From NCBI GenBank assembly GCA_019359015.1, contig JAHHID010000024.1:1-34399 (forward strand): DNA of 34,399 nucleotides, written 5' to 3'. The translations under genes were made by a program, and so were the position numbers. Shown piece by piece: positions 25,125-34,399 of the stretch (position 1 is its first letter; each line of letters begins with the position of its first letter). Source of the stretch: Spirirestis rafaelensis WJT71-NPBG6 (GTDB lineage: Bacteria; Cyanobacteriota; Cyanobacteriia; Cyanobacteriales; Nostocaceae). The notes below the pieces were generated by a model. It saw only the letters and a list, made by a program, of their open reading frames with translations. It searched no databases and had not been told where the DNA came from.

Positions 25125-28100
25125 CTAAACAGAACTCAGTTGTTTTTGTGCAACAAACTGGGGATTTGCTTCTGGAGTTTCAGCTTCAGAAGGGGGAACC
25201 AACTGCCAAAACTTGGGTAAGAATTCTTGCCAGTTTTGCAAAATCATCTTCGCTTTTGGTGAATTAGTGCGATCGCCATGTGCTTTGATTAATTCTTGCA
25301 GTTGCTTTTCACCAGCTTCGGTAATCACCCGCTGAAGTTTGACAATTTCTCGGTTAACTAATTCTGGGAAGCCACCGTCTTCATCTAGGAAGTATGCCAG
25401 CCCACCAGTCATCCCCGCACCTACGTTGCGTCCAACTTTACCCAAGACGACAATTACGCCACCAGTCATGTACTCGCAGCAGTGATCACCTGCACCTTCA
25501 ATCACAGCCGTACCTTTAGAATTACGTACCGCAAAGCGTTCTCCGGCTAAACCATTGGCAAACAACACTCCACCAGTAGCACCATAAAGGCAGGTATTGC
25601 CAACTATCACGTTTTGTGCTGGGTCATAAGTAGCAGTAGCCGGGGGTTTGATGATGATTTCACCACCATGCATTCCCTTACCTACGTAATCGTTCGCCTC
25701 TCCTTCTAATGTTAAATTCATGCCTGGGAGATTGAATGCACCAAAACTTTGTCCGACACTACCTTTGAAGTTGAGGTTAATTTGCCCTGCAAAGTTATTG
25801 TCGCCGTATTGAGATGCGATCGCTCCCGCTAATCTTGCGCCGACTGTTCTATCTGTATTGACTATTTTCCAAGTCTTGGTAACAGTAGATTGCTTGTCAA
25901 TTGCAGCTTGAATATCTGCATCGGCTAGCAATTCGTCATCCAAAACCACGCCGTTGCTGTGGACTTCTTCATGCACCAACCAGCTACGGTTTTCTTTACT
26001 GTCGGGTAACTTCAGCAAGCAGTCGAGATTTAGCGATCGCGTTTTAGTAAGCTTAACGTCTTCCCGCTGTTTTAATAAATCGGCACGTCCAACAATTTCT
26101 GAAAGGGTTCGATAACCAAGCCGCGCTAACAGACTTCGCACTTCTTCCGCAAGAAAGTAGAAGAAGTTGACTACGTGTTCTGGCATACCAGTAAACCGCT
26201 GACGCAGTTCTTCTTTTTGCGAAGCGATACCTACAGGGCACTTATTGGTATGGCAAATTCGCGCCATAATACAGCCTTCGGCAATCATGGCGATGGAGCC
26301 GAAACCGAATTCTTCGCCACCCATCAATGCACCGATTACCACATCCCAACCTGTCTTAAAGCCGCCATCAACGCGCAGAATTACGCGATCGCGCAAACTA
26401 TTTTCCATCAACACGCGATGCACTTCACTTAAGCCGAGTTCCCACGGCGAACCCGCGTGTTTAATCGAACTTAAAGGTGATGCGCCCGTGCCGCCATCGT
26501 GACCCGAAATCTGGATGATATCGGCGTTTGCCTTCGCCACACCAGCCGCAATTGTACCGATACCAATTTCTGCAACCAGCTTCACTGATACCTGTGCTTT
26601 CGGGTTAATTTGGTGCAAATCAAAAATCAACTGCGCCAAATCCTCAATCGAATAGATATCGTGATGTGGTGGTGGTGAAATCAGCGTTACCCCAGGCTTA
26701 GAACGCCGTAACATGGCAATGTAAGGACTAACCTTTGTCCCTGGAAGTTGTCCCCCTTCTCCCGGTTTTGCACCTTGAGCGATTTTGATTTCAATTTGTT
26801 TAGCGCTCATCAGGTACTCTGGCGTGACACCAAAGCGTCCGGATGCGACTTGCTTAATAGAACTCGAAGCAGTATCGCCATTCCGCAAACCTTTCAGGTG
26901 CGGAAGTGTTGGCGAATGTCCAGTTTCATCGACATCATCCAAAACTTTAAAGCGTACCGGGTCTTCGCCCCCTTCTCCAGAATTAGATTTACCACCAATT
27001 CGGTTCATGGCGATCGCTAAAGTTTCATGAGCTTCGCGCGATAACGCACCTAAAGACATACCGCCGGTGCAGAAGCGCTTGACAATCTCAGTTACAGATT
27101 CTACTTCTTCAATGGGGATGGATTGGCGATCGCTTTGCAAGTCTAGCAAGTCACGCAACGCCGTAATCGGTCTTTCTTGCAAATACTTCTTATATACCTC
27201 GTAATGGTCATAAGCAGTTTTGCCCGATGCACCGTTTTCTTTCACTTTAGCCAAGCCTACAGCGTTATGCAGCGCTGTTGCTAGTTCCGGACTGTTCATG
27301 TGGTACTCGCCACCACGACGGTACTGCACAAAGCCTAAATTTTCTAACTTCTTAGTTGTCAGTTCCGGGAAAGCCTTACAGTGGAACGAAAGCACCTCAG
27401 TAGCGAGTTCGCTGATACTTAAACCACCCACGCGGGAAGTAGTACCATAAAATCCCAACTCTAATAAATCTTGACCGATGCCAATTGCCTCAAAGATTTG
27501 CGCTGCTTGATAACTTGCCAGCAGAGAAATTCCCATCTTCGAGAGGATTTTCAACAAACCTGCTTCTACCGCTTTGCGATAGTTACCAAAAGCTTGCTCC
27601 AAAGTGAGAGTGGTTATTGTACCACGCTCCATAGACTTTTGCGTCTTTGGTTCTAACCACCAATCGCGTACAGTATCCAAAGCCAGATAAGGACAAACCG
27701 CACCAGCACCGTAGCCAATCAGACACGCAAAGTGATGTGTACTCCAGCACTGAGCCGTATTCACGACCAAGGATGCTTTCATTCGCAATCCTTCGCGGAT
27801 TAAGTGATGGTGTACAGCACCCACTGCCAACAAAGGCGGAATATAAGTGTATTCTGTACCGATGCCGTCACTTACCTTGTCACTCAGAATTAAAATCTTC
27901 GCACCAGATCGCACCGATTCCACAGCTTGTGCTTGTAAAGACTTCACTGCTTCTTTCAGCCCATTTGGACCAGCGGCAATTTCAAACAGCGTTGACAACT
28001 CAGCCGTAGCAAATCCCGACAGCTTAATTGCTTCCAACTCTGCTGTATTCAGCACAGGCGATTCTAGCTTCAGCCTTTTAGCATATTCAGGCTTGGGATC

Positions 28101-29861
28101 TAATAAGTTACCACGTTCACCCAATTCTACTTTCAAGGACATCACCAAACTTTCCCGCAGCGGGTCAATTGGCGGGTTTGTCACTTGAGCAAAGCGCTGT
28201 TTGAAATAGTCATACAACAAATGGGGTTTTTCTGACAGCACCGCTAGAGGTATATCATCCCCCATGCAGAATGTCGCTTCTTTTCCATCCATTGCCATTG
28301 GCTGAATTACCATTTCCACATCTTCTGTGGTGTAGCCAAAAGCAATTTGATGTTGTAGTCTGGACGAGGTTCCCCCGCCCTGAGTGTCTATATTATTGGT
28401 TGTTGAATGTCCGTTACCGTTGGCGTTAGCATGTCCGTTGCCATTGCCATTAACAGATGATTCACTGACCAATGACTTCATATCTTGACGATATTTTTGC
28501 AACCATTCTCCATATGGCTGCTGTTTAGCGATGCGCTGTTTAATTTCCCAATTTTTCAGCACCTCATGGCTTTCTAAATCCACGGCAATCATTTGCCCAG
28601 GTCCAAGTCTGCCTTTCTCGATAATATCGGCTTCTGGTAAGTCTACTACCCCAGCTTCGGAAGCGACAACAATATAATCATCTTTGGTGATGCAGTAACG
28701 AGCTGGTCTTAAGCCATTGCGATCGAGTGTTGCCCCGACTTTCCGACCATCGCCAAATACCAAAAGTGCTGGACCATCCCAGGCTTCTTGCAGACCGCTG
28801 TAGTATTCGTAAAAATCGACAATTTCCGGGAAATTCCTTAAATTTGGTTGGTTGCGGTAAGCCTCTGGAACCATAATCATCAAGGCTTCCAGTGGGGTAC
28901 GTCCAGATTGCACCAATAACTCAACAACGTTATCTAAAGTAGCCGAGTCACTGTTATCGATGTGAACAAAAGGCTTAAGTTCTTCTAAGCGATCGCCCCA
29001 TACTGGATGATTTAGGCTTGCTTCTCGTGCCATCATCCAATTGATGTTACCCAATAGCGTGTTAATTTCACCGTTGTGACCCAAAAGCCGCATTGGTTGC
29101 GCTAGGGGCCATTTGGGCAGAGTGTTGGTACTAAAGCGGCGGTGATATACAGCCCATGCACTCTTATAAGCAGGATTTTTTAAATCCAGATAAAAGTCTC
29201 CCAATACAGCAGAACGCACCATGCCTTTGTAGACAATTGTCCGACTAGACAAGGAACAGATGTATAAATCTTCCCAAATGTGTTTTACAGCTTTGAAAAT
29301 CCGACGACGGGCAATATATAATTGCCGTTCCAATTCATCGCCGCTTTTGTCAGAAGCTAATAAAACTTGTTCAATTTGGGGTTGATTTTCTCTTGCTTGT
29401 ATCCCCAACAAATTAGGCTGCACCGGCACTACTCGCCAGCCCAGTACAGTCAATTTTTCTGACGTTGCTACTTCCTCAATTATTGCCTTACATGAAAGCG
29501 CTGTTTCTTGGTCTTGTGGGAGAAATATCATCCCTACAGCAATATTTTTGGTAGAAGTCAGTTCCACACCTTTTGTGGCAAACTCAGCTTGGAACAACTC
29601 CCAAGGAATAGCTGTCAATATTCCCGCGCCATCACCGGAATCTTGATCTGCACTACAACCACCCCGGTGTTCTAAGCAAGTCAAAGCAGCTAAAGCTTTG
29701 GTAACAATTTCATGGCTAGCTTTATTTAGCCGATGGGCGATAAAGCCCACACCACAAGCATCTCGTTCTTCTACTAACCATCGAGGACCCTGGTAGGTAC
29801 AGCTTGAAGACGTATCCGAAAATGTCATTTGTTGGTCTTGATTCATGGGTTGATTATTCAT
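25125..29861 (-). CDS. glsF: Ferredoxin-dependent glutamate synthase
   Basis: A 1578-residue enzyme (also called gltS or gltB) that makes two glutamates from glutamine and 2-oxoglutarate with ferredoxin electrons, the second step of the GS-GOGAT ammonium pathway. The class II glutaminase domain starts at C36 (RDACGVGF), so a 35-residue propeptide should be removed. The FMN-binding synthase domain follows ([32 protein letters not shown]). The 3Fe-4S cysteines are C1197, C1203 and C1208 ([13 protein letters not shown]), and the C-terminal beta-helix has the usual GGxxxxG repeats. No gltD-like small subunit lies nearby, in line with a ferredoxin-linked type. An Asn/Gly-rich linker at about 468-500 is unusual. 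No canonical GTA-N8-TAC NtcA site is seen in the 230 bp upstream. Confidence 0.95.
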   Translation of the reverse strand: MNNQPMNQDQQMTFSDTSSSCTYQGPRWLVEERDACGVGFIAHRLNKASHEIVTKALAALTCLEHRGGCSADQDSGDGAGILTAIPWELFQAEFATKGVELTSTKNIAVGMIFLPQDQETALSCKAIIEEVATSEKLTVLGWRVVPVQPNLLGIQARENQPQIEQVLLASDKSGDELERQLYIARRRIFKAVKHIWEDLYICSLSSRTIVYKGMVRSAVLGDFYLDLKNPAYKSAWAVYHRRFSTNTLPKWPLAQPMRLLGHNGEINTLLGNINWMMAREASLNHPVWGDRLEELKPFVHIDNSDSATLDNVVELLVQSGRTPLEALMIMVPEAYRNQPNLRNFPEIVDFYEYYSGLQEAWDGPALLVFGDGRKVGATLDRNGLRPARYCITKDDYIVVASEAGVVDLPEADIIEKGRLGPGQMIAVDLESHEVLKNWEIKQRIAKQQPYGEWLQKYRQDMKSLVSESSVNGNGNGHANANGNGHSTTNNIDTQGGGTSSRLQHQIAFGYTTEDVEMVIQPMAMDGKEATFCMGDDIPLAVLSEKPHLLYDYFKQRFAQVTNPPIDPLRESLVMSLKVELGERGNLLDPKPEYAKRLKLESPVLNTAELEAIKLSGFATAELSTLFEIAAGPNGLKEAVKSLQAQAVESVRSGAKILILSDKVSDGIGTEYTYIPPLLAVGAVHHHLIREGLRMKASLVVNTAQCWSTHHFACLIGYGAGAVCPYLALDTVRDWWLEPKTQKSMERGTITTLTLEQAFGNYRKAVEAGLLKILSKMGISLLASYQAAQIFEAIGIGQDLLELGFYGTTSRVGGLSISELATEVLSFHCKAFPELTTKKLENLGFVQYRRGGEYHMNSPELATALHNAVGLAKVKENGASGKTAYDHYEVYKKYLQERPITALRDLLDLQSDRQSIPIEEVESVTEIVKRFCTGGMSLGALSREAHETLAIAMNRIGGKSNSGEGGEDPVRFKVLDDVDETGHSPTLPHLKGLRNGDTASSSIKQVASGRFGVTPEYLMSAKQIEIKIAQGAKPGEGGQLPGTKVSPYIAMLRRSKPGVTLISPPPHHDIYSIEDLAQLIFDLHQINPKAQVSVKLVAEIGIGTIAAGVAKANADIIQISGHDGGTGASPLSSIKHAGSPWELGLSEVHRVLMENSLRDRVILRVDGGFKTGWDVVIGALMGGEEFGFGSIAMIAEGCIMARICHTNKCPVGIASQKEELRQRFTGMPEHVVNFFYFLAEEVRSLLARLGYRTLSEIVGRADLLKQREDVKLTKTRSLNLDCLLKLPDSKENRSWLVHEEVHSNGVVLDDELLADADIQAAIDKQSTVTKTWKIVNTDRTVGARLAGAIASQYGDNNFAGQINLNFKGSVGQSFGAFNLPGMNLTLEGEANDYVGKGMHGGEIIIKPPATATYDPAQNVIVGNTCLYGATGGVLFANGLAGERFAVRNSKGTAVIEGAGDHCCEYMTGGVIVVLGKVGRNVGAGMTGGLAYFLDEDGGFPELVNREIVKLQRVITEAGEKQLQELIKAHGDRTNSPKAKMILQNWQEFLPKFWQLVPPSEAETPEANPQFVAQKQLSSV
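28407..28454. repeat. 24-bp tandem repeat inside the Fd-GOGAT gene
   Basis: Two adjacent 24-bp units (28407-28430 and 28431-28454), both starting ATGTCCGTT and differing at a few positions, encode the Asn/Gly/His linker ([15 protein letters not shown]). The unit is a multiple of three, so slippage would keep the frame. Confidence 0.7.
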
Positions 29862-30599
29862 ATTTTATTGCTGATAACTTGAGTTATGAATTTTGCTACT
29901 ACTTGTGAGAAAAAATTTCTAAGTTTTAAAAATGGAAAAATACAGAATCACCTAAAATTAGGAAAAAAAAATCTAACTTCAGGTTTTTTTGGTTCACCCG
30001 TGTTAAACTAATCGCGTTATTTTTTTTGTTTATTTTATTATGCGGAATCAACAGTCTTTTATTTATATCGTGAAGCTATGTATTTCCTCAATTACTTCTT
30101 TTTATTAAATCAAAGCTAGTTTTTCGGTACAGCCTTTCTCGACTTACCTGGAACAAAACTGCTTTTTAAAGCTTCACTGTCTTTAAAGCTGAAATTCTTT
30201 ATATTTAACAACATTTAGCAGCGTATTACACTATATGCCCATTTGACAATTCCTAAATATCTCTGTTGTTATTGAATTTTTTCACTTCTACCCATTGCCA
30301 CTTGTGTTACTACCACCCAAACCTCGCTTAAGTTGCAACCATCCGTAAGGATGCAACACTTAATTCAACTTTAATCACCAACACTACAGTTATCGTCTGG
30401 CTGGCTTAAAGTGTTAGTCAACACACTTAATTGCAGTGGTTTTGGTAGGTAAACTACTAGTTGAATTTTATAAAATACAACACTCCAAGATCTACATTAT
30501 CACGTTGTAGTTCAAACTTGATGTCAGGATTTTTTGATATTAGGAAACATTAGTTAACTTCTGTTGTCCGTAATAGTTTTCCAAATTACCTAGTAAGTT
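29862..30599. other. 738-bp divergent spacer with one palindrome
   Basis: This spacer between the divergent Fd-GOGAT and phosphodiester-glycosidase genes must hold both promoters. I see no gene in it. An imperfect 36-bp palindrome lies at 30328-30363 (CTTAAGTTGCA...TGCAACACTTAA around a CATCC-GTAA-GGATG hairpin). Long A and T runs near 29960-30025 may reflect the Fd-GOGAT promoter. A GTA-N7-TAC near 30446 has the wrong spacing for NtcA. Confidence 0.45.
30328..30363. repeat. Imperfect palindrome in the Fd-GOGAT upstream spacer
   Basis: The arms TTAAGTTGCAACCATCC and GGATGCAACACTTAA pair with small bulges around a GTAA loop. It could be an RNA hairpin in a leader or part of a repeat family. 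Confidence 0.5.
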
Positions 30600-32660
30600 A
30601 TGGTGAAAATGCTCAATTTTTGCCGAGAAGAAGACCGTAAAGCTATTGCTAATAAAGGCAATAGAAAATTTTTTCCAACTTTCGTCTCGCCAATAATTTC
30701 AACAATACTGTGCTTATATGCTACCTCTCCTACTCTTGCCCAGCAGTCTCCCGTAGAAGCAAAATTAGCACCAATTTTGACTCAACAGTCACCTCCACCT
30801 CCTTTGACAGGGGTGATCTCTTATGGTAATCAAATTTTCCTCAATGGTCGTACCTTACCAGGTACTTGGTTACAAAAACGCTCTAAATCTGGCTCATTTA
30901 CCACTCATTTAAGTGATGGGGCACTCAGGCAACTAGTTGGGGTAGATTTATTAAACAGCACCAATCCCAGCAGACAGCCAGTACAGTGGTTTTCGCTCGT
31001 CACAAAGCCAGTGGTTTTAAGCAGCGTATTGGCGGGAGGATATCGCTATTTAGATATCACTAATTTTGCTAAAACAGCCAAATGGCAGATGCAAGTTAAT
31101 GGCAACACATTGGTGATTTCCACCCCAGCCGCGAAAGTAACAGATATTAGTCAAAGTCCGCAATCTTCAACTGTCGGCGTTGCCCCTCTTCAACAGGCTC
31201 GCATCGTTGTAAATTTAGATCGCCCAACTGCTTGGCAAATTAGACAAGGGTTACCAATTAAAAAAGCGCTGCCACCCGACCCCGATACAGTCACACCCAA
31301 AACCTCTGCACTGCCAAATAGAGAGTGGATAATTACCTTAGATGGCATCGCCGACCCGGTTTTGCTGCAACGCTATACTCCCCCTTCACCAGCACCACTA
31401 CAACAACCAAATTTTCTCAAACAGTTACCACCAGTCATAATACCAGCGCCAATTCCTGAACCGACCCCGGAACCGACCCCAGAACCACTTATTCAACAAG
31501 TGGAAGTCGTCAATAATCAAACTATAATCCATCTGAGTGTCCCCTTTGGTCTAGCACCCCGAATTAGCACTGTAGTAAATCCCGATCGCCTGATAATCGA
31601 TATTCGTCCCGATGCATTGGTAGAGAAAGATATTACTTGGGCACAGGGAGTGCGCTGGCGACAGCAAGTTGTCAATTTAGGCACAGAACGATTTCCCGTT
31701 GTTTGGTTAGAAGTTAATCCCCGCACCGTGGGACTAAAGCTCAAACCAATGGTCACGAACGCCAATACTCTTACAGGGACTGCTCCTTTAATTCAAACAG
31801 CACAACAAGACATTGCCGTAGCCGCAATTAATGGTGGTTATTTTAACCGTAATAATCGATTACCCTTAGGTGCGATTCGTCGGGATAATCAATGGTTATC
31901 TAGTCCAATTCTCAACCGGGGAGCGATCGCCTGGAATGATTCCGGACAATTTTACTTTGGTCGTCTCACTTTGGCAGAAACTTTAGCCACCTCTAATAAC
32001 CAGCAGCTACCGATTCTATTTGTCAACAGTGGCTACGTTCAGAGTGGTATTGCTCGCTACACCCCTGCTTGGGGAACCTACAGCTTCCTTACCGACAACG
32101 AAATCATTCTCGTCGTCCAAAACAACCAAGTTACCAATCAGTTCTTAGGCGGGAAAGCTGGTGAAAGCAGCATCCCTGTAACTATTCCCCAAAATGGCTA
32201 CCTGCTAGTCTTACGCGGTAACGCCGTCAATAGTGCAGCGCAACTTCCTATTGGCACCACTTTACGCATTTCCAGCGCTACCACTCCCGTTGATTTTAGC
32301 CGTTACCCCAACATTGTCGGCGCAGGACCACTATTAGTACAAAACAATCAAATTGTCCTCGATGCCAAAGCCGAAAAATTCAGCGATGCCTTTATTGCCG
32401 AAAAGGCTATTCGCAGCGCCATCTGTACAACAGCAACAGGCACAGTAATGATTGCTGCCGTGCATAATCGTGCAGGTGGTGCCGGTCCCACCTTGACAGA
32501 ACACGCCCAATTGATGCAGCGTATGGGATGTGTGAATGCCCTCAATTTAGACGGCGGTAGTTCCACCAGTCTGTACTTAGGAGGGCAACTACTCGACCGT
32601 TCCCCCAACACAGCCGCCCGCGTCCACAACGGAATCGGTATTTTCCTCCAACCCCGATGA
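30600..32660 (+). CDS. Exported phosphodiester glycosidase family protein (NAGPA domain)
   Basis: A 686-residue protein. A hydrophobic segment (about 30-47) ending ATSPTLAQQ indicates Sec export from a long, basic N-terminus; the ATG at 30609 is an alternative start. Residues about 60-280 form an unassigned beta-rich region with an ISYGNQIFLNGR segment resembling stalk-type pseudo-repeats. A PEPTPEPTPEP linker (286-296) follows, then an AMIN-like strand region and the NAGPA domain (about 380-683) with AINGGYFN (409-416) and LNLDGGSSTSLYLGG (648-662), the two family signatures. Relatives cleave phosphodiester-linked GlcNAc; in bacteria the substrate is usually an envelope polymer. The neighbouring cluster suggests glycan remodelling, but this is inference. 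Confidence 0.9.
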   Translation: MVKMLNFCREEDRKAIANKGNRKFFPTFVSPIISTILCLYATSPTLAQQSPVEAKLAPILTQQSPPPPLTGVISYGNQIFLNGRTLPGTWLQKRSKSGSFTTHLSDGALRQLVGVDLLNSTNPSRQPVQWFSLVTKPVVLSSVLAGGYRYLDITNFAKTAKWQMQVNGNTLVISTPAAKVTDISQSPQSSTVGVAPLQQARIVVNLDRPTAWQIRQGLPIKKALPPDPDTVTPKTSALPNREWIITLDGIADPVLLQRYTPPSPAPLQQPNFLKQLPPVIIPAPIPEPTPEPTPEPLIQQVEVVNNQTIIHLSVPFGLAPRISTVVNPDRLIIDIRPDALVEKDITWAQGVRWRQQVVNLGTERFPVVWLEVNPRTVGLKLKPMVTNANTLTGTAPLIQTAQQDIAVAAINGGYFNRNNRLPLGAIRRDNQWLSSPILNRGAIAWNDSGQFYFGRLTLAETLATSNNQQLPILFVNSGYVQSGIARYTPAWGTYSFLTDNEIILVVQNNQVTNQFLGGKAGESSIPVTIPQNGYLLVLRGNAVNSAAQLPIGTTLRISSATTPVDFSRYPNIVGAGPLLVQNNQIVLDAKAEKFSDAFIAEKAIRSAICTTATGTVMIAAVHNRAGGAGPTLTEHAQLMQRMGCVNALNLDGGSSTSLYLGGQLLDRSPNTAARVHNGIGIFLQPR

Positions 32661-32772
32661 GGGAGAGGGGGAGAGTGGGGGATGGGGAGATGGGGAGCAC
32701 GGGAGACAAGGAAGAAAATTCACCTCGTCCCCCTTGTCCTCCACTCCTCCACTGCCCCACTCCCCCACTCTC
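32655..32772. repeat. G-rich / C-rich low-complexity inverted repeat
   Basis: GAGGGAGAGGGGGAGAGTGGGG units (32660-32705) are followed by TCGTCCCCC, CCACTCCTCCACTG and CCCCACTCCCCCACTC (32728-32772). The halves can form a long hairpin just after the stop at 32660 and may act as a terminator. It is related to 4888-4985. Confidence 0.75.
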
Positions 32773-32989
32773 TTTCTTAAAGGTTAGTCAAAGCTGTCCT
32801 CTTACTTAATGAAGACTTGGTGTAGATACAGAAATTTCAGTAGTTACCGATTACACCATGTAATTTGGTCTGCTATGTTTGGCAAAGGTGAACTGAATTG
32901 CTTATTTTCACGGTTGCTACATTGCGCCATATTTTTTCATCAATGGTAAAGAGTACAAACAATTTGTCATGTCTCCTAATGAGGTAACT

Positions 32990-33442
32990 ATGGCTCAATT
33001 TTCTGAAACAACACAAATCAACACACTCCCCATACCCCCAGCCGGCACTCCTAGAGGCGTTGCTGCAACTGAGTTGCGTCCTTGGGGTTCTTTCACCGTT
33101 TTGGAAGAAGGGCGCGGATACAAAATCAAGCGCATTGAAGTTAAGCCTGGACATCGCCTTAGCTTGCAATTGCACCATCACCGCAGCGAACACTGGATTG
33201 TCGTTTCTGGTACAGCTAAGGTAGTTTGTGGCGATCTAGAAGTGGTATTGAGCAATAATCAGTCAACCTACGTACCTCAATGTACAACTCATCGTCTAGA
33301 AAATCCTGGTGTCATTCCTTTGGTATTAATTGAAGTCCAAAATGGCGAATACTTAGGCGAAGATGATATTGTGCGCTACCAAGACGACTACGCCCGTAGT
33401 AGTAGTGATGAAAAGTCAAAGACTGCTGTCAAAAGTAGATAA
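32990..33442 (+). CDS. Cupin mannose-6-phosphate isomerase-like protein (type II PMI)
   Basis: A 150-residue cupin. Start at the ATG 32990 (MAQFSETTQ), set by GAGG at 32981-32984; the in-frame ATG at 32969 lacks a good ribosome-binding site. It matches the C-terminal isomerase domain of ManC/AlgA bifunctional enzymes: RPWGSF (30-35), KRIEVKPGHRLSLQ, metal-site HHHRSEHW (H62, H64, E67, H68), VVSGTAKV, and the second cupin motif with YVPQCTTHRLENPG. It interconverts fructose-6-phosphate and mannose-6-phosphate, supplying GDP-mannose synthesis. Stand-alone forms are common in cyanobacteria. Mannose would be a plausible donor sugar for the GT2 and PIG-V-like proteins, but linkage over 10 kb is only suggestive. 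Confidence 0.88.
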   Translation: MAQFSETTQINTLPIPPAGTPRGVAATELRPWGSFTVLEEGRGYKIKRIEVKPGHRLSLQLHHHRSEHWIVVSGTAKVVCGDLEVVLSNNQSTYVPQCTTHRLENPGVIPLVLIEVQNGEYLGEDDIVRYQDDYARSSSDEKSKTAVKSR

Positions 33443-33479
33443 TTCGTCTTTCTGTTTCTAAACTGATATCTCCCACCTG

Positions 33480-33580
33480 CACCCAAAAAGGGTGCGGCTA
33501 CACAAACAAAGCTAGACCAGCGCAGGCGGACTTTCTACGCACAACGCCGCAGGTTTTAGCCTGTCGGCGACTGGTATCAG
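33480..33580. repeat. Nested palindromic repeat related to 12501-12650
   Basis: Positions 33490-33511 share GGGTGCGGCTA.AC.AACAAAG with 12502-12523. ACCAG (33516-33520) and CTGGT (33571-33575) bound an inner block with GCAGG...CCTG-type pairs. It occupies most of the gap after the cupin gene. Confidence 0.65.
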
Positions 33581-33661
33581 GTATTTCTAAAAAAACGTCT
33601 TTGTGAACTGCTGTGTGAATCGCAAGTCAACTAGCTAGTTTGCAAACCAGTCTTAAATGCT

Positions 33662-33690
33662 AACCCCATCTGTAATATGAAGATGGGGTT
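33662..33690 (+). terminator. Terminator upstream of the HesB/IscA gene
   Basis: A perfect 10-bp stem AACCCCATCT (33662-33671) and AGATGGGGTT (33681-33690), nine-base loop, followed by TTCAATTT. It isolates the Fe-S carrier gene from upstream transcription; the start at 33714 is only 23 bp further on, so it may instead lie in that gene's leader and act as an attenuator. Confidence 0.65.
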
Positions 33691-33713
33691 TTCAATTTAA
33701 GAACGTAAATTCT

Positions 33714-34061
33714 ATGATTGAACTGAGTCAAGGAGCCAGAAGCGAAATCGGGCGATTAAAATCAAAGCAGCTGCCATCAAATATTTTCGTTCGCTTGGCA
33801 GTAAAGCCTGGTGGTTGTTCGGGGTGGTTTTATGATATGTCTTTTGATGAAGCGGTAAAACTTGACGATCGCTTAGTTGATTGTCACGGCATCCAAATAC
33901 TGATAGACGCTGCCAGCTTAAATTACATCAACGGTTTAATAGTTGATTATTCAGAGGATCTTATGGGCGGTGGTTTTCGCTTTCATAACAAGAGCGCGAT
34001 CGCTACCTGCGGCTGTGGCAATTCCTTCTCCACCAGTCAGTACATAGTGGTTAGTGGGTAG
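33714..34061 (+). CDS. A-type iron-sulfur carrier (HesB/IscA/SufA family)
   Basis: A 115-residue cytosolic protein starting MIELSQGARSEI. It has the three conserved cysteines of A-type carriers: C35 in KPGGCSGW and C99 and C101 in the TCGCGNSF segment near the C-terminus. The LMGGGFRFHNKSA segment before them is also typical. These proteins hold Fe-S clusters or iron and pass them to apo-targets. Length is normal. It lies upstream of rpsL, with an independent promoter for the latter; this arrangement seems familiar from other filamentous cyanobacteria. Which paralogue it is (HesB, IscA or SufA) cannot be told from the sequence alone. Confidence 0.9.
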   Translation: MIELSQGARSEIGRLKSKQLPSNIFVRLAVKPGGCSGWFYDMSFDEAVKLDDRLVDCHGIQILIDAASLNYINGLIVDYSEDLMGGGFRFHNKSAIATCGCGNSFSTSQYIVVSG

Positions 34062-34107
34062 TCGGTAGTAGCAACTAACAACGCTCCAACCAACAACCAA
34101 CAAATAT

Positions 34108-34138
34108 TTGACACAAAACCCGCCTAAAACGATATAAT
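34108..34138 (+). promoter_or_regulatory. Sigma-70-type promoter for rpsL
   Basis: TTGACA (34108-34113) and TATAAT (34133-34138) both match consensus exactly, with a long 19-bp spacer. They lie about 50 bp upstream of the rpsL ATG, which fits the head of the str operon. Confidence 0.65.
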
Positions 34139-34188
34139 AAGGATTTGTTGAAACTTAGACCTTAAAGCAGCTTCACGCGCTGTAACTC

Positions 34189-34399
34189 ATGCCAACCATA
34201 CAGCAGCTTATCCGAACTGAACGCGAAAAAGCGCGTCAGAAAACCAAGTCCCCAGCTCTAAAGCAATGCCCCCAACGTCGGGGCGTATGTACCAGAGTAT
34301 ACACGACTACACCGAAAAAACCTAACTCAGCTCTACGTAAAGTAGCAAGAGTCCGACTAACTTCGGGATTTGAAGTCACAGCTTACATTCCCGGAATTG
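34189..34399 (+). CDS. rpsL: Ribosomal protein S12 (partial, 3' end outside the window)
   Basis: The first 70 codons of uS12 from ATG 34189: [13 protein letters not shown], then [15 protein letters not shown] and the highly conserved [19 protein letters not shown] segment, ending AYIPGI at the window edge. S12 sits at the decoding centre of the 30S subunit. PKKPNSA contains the lysine at which streptomycin resistance commonly arises; it is wild type here. In cyanobacteria rpsL usually opens the rpsL-rpsG-fusA-tuf operon, so those genes are expected beyond the window. No strong Shine-Dalgarno sequence is seen before the ATG. Confidence 0.97.

Noticed and set aside
30446-30458. Possible NtcA site (GTA...TAC) in the Fd-GOGAT upstream region
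   Set aside because: The spacing is seven bases instead of eight and it lies about 585 bp from the start codon.
1-34399. CRISPR arrays and insertion sequences
   Set aside because: No regularly spaced identical short repeats with unique spacers and no transposase frame were seen; the repeats present are palindromic intergenic elements.

Overview
The window comes from a cyanobacterium, most likely a filamentous heterocyst-forming type (Nostocales or a close relative). The evidence is about 28 copies of the HIP1 octamer GCGATCGC, cyanobacterium-restricted small proteins (DUF2839, DUF1815), a ferredoxin-type glutamate synthase, a TPR-CHAT protein, a filamentous-haemagglutinin-like protein with cyanobacterial C-terminal features, and many nested palindromic intergenic repeats. 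No rRNA, tRNA, CRISPR array, phage or insertion sequence was recognised.

Layout. 1-2.0 kb: a 5'-truncated TpsA/haemagglutinin-repeat protein with a recent internal duplication. 2.1-6.0 kb, minus strand: lysS, a PD-(D/E)XK-like protein, a small exported protein and an M48 metallopeptidase, separated by palindromic and G/C-skewed repeats. 6.2-9.3 kb, plus strand: a DinG-like protein whose helicase motifs look degenerate, then the DUF2839 and DUF1815 proteins. 9.7-11.8 kb, minus: a TPR-CHAT protein, divergent from a 4HBT thioesterase. 12.4-12.7 kb: a mosaic inverted-repeat element. 12.7-14.4 kb, minus: a small membrane protein and dxr.

14.5-22.9 kb, plus strand: a collinear set of envelope sugar-transfer genes. 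It holds two PIG-V-like membrane proteins, a frameshifted remnant of a third, a DUF2079 membrane protein, a GT39/ArnT-like GT-C enzyme, a SAM methyltransferase, a GtrB/DPM1-like GT2 and a small EamA/SMR-type transporter. The GT2 can charge polyprenyl phosphate with a sugar, the small transporter resembles ArnE/F flippases, and the GT-C proteins are the type that use such lipid-linked sugars outside the membrane. This is the best candidate in the window for an undescribed system. Its 3' half, with the following spacer and polysaccharide deacetylase, is AT-rich and poor in HIP1, which hints at a different history.

24.0-34.4 kb: an NodB-type polysaccharide deacetylase, the large minus-strand Fd-GOGAT gene, an exported phosphodiester-glycosidase-family protein, a cupin mannose-6-phosphate isomerase-like protein, an A-type Fe-S carrier (HesB/IscA-like), and the first 70 codons of rpsL behind a good sigma-70-type promoter. 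The window ends inside rpsL. Four spacers of 400 to 1130 bp hold no recognisable gene; what they contain is described in their entries.
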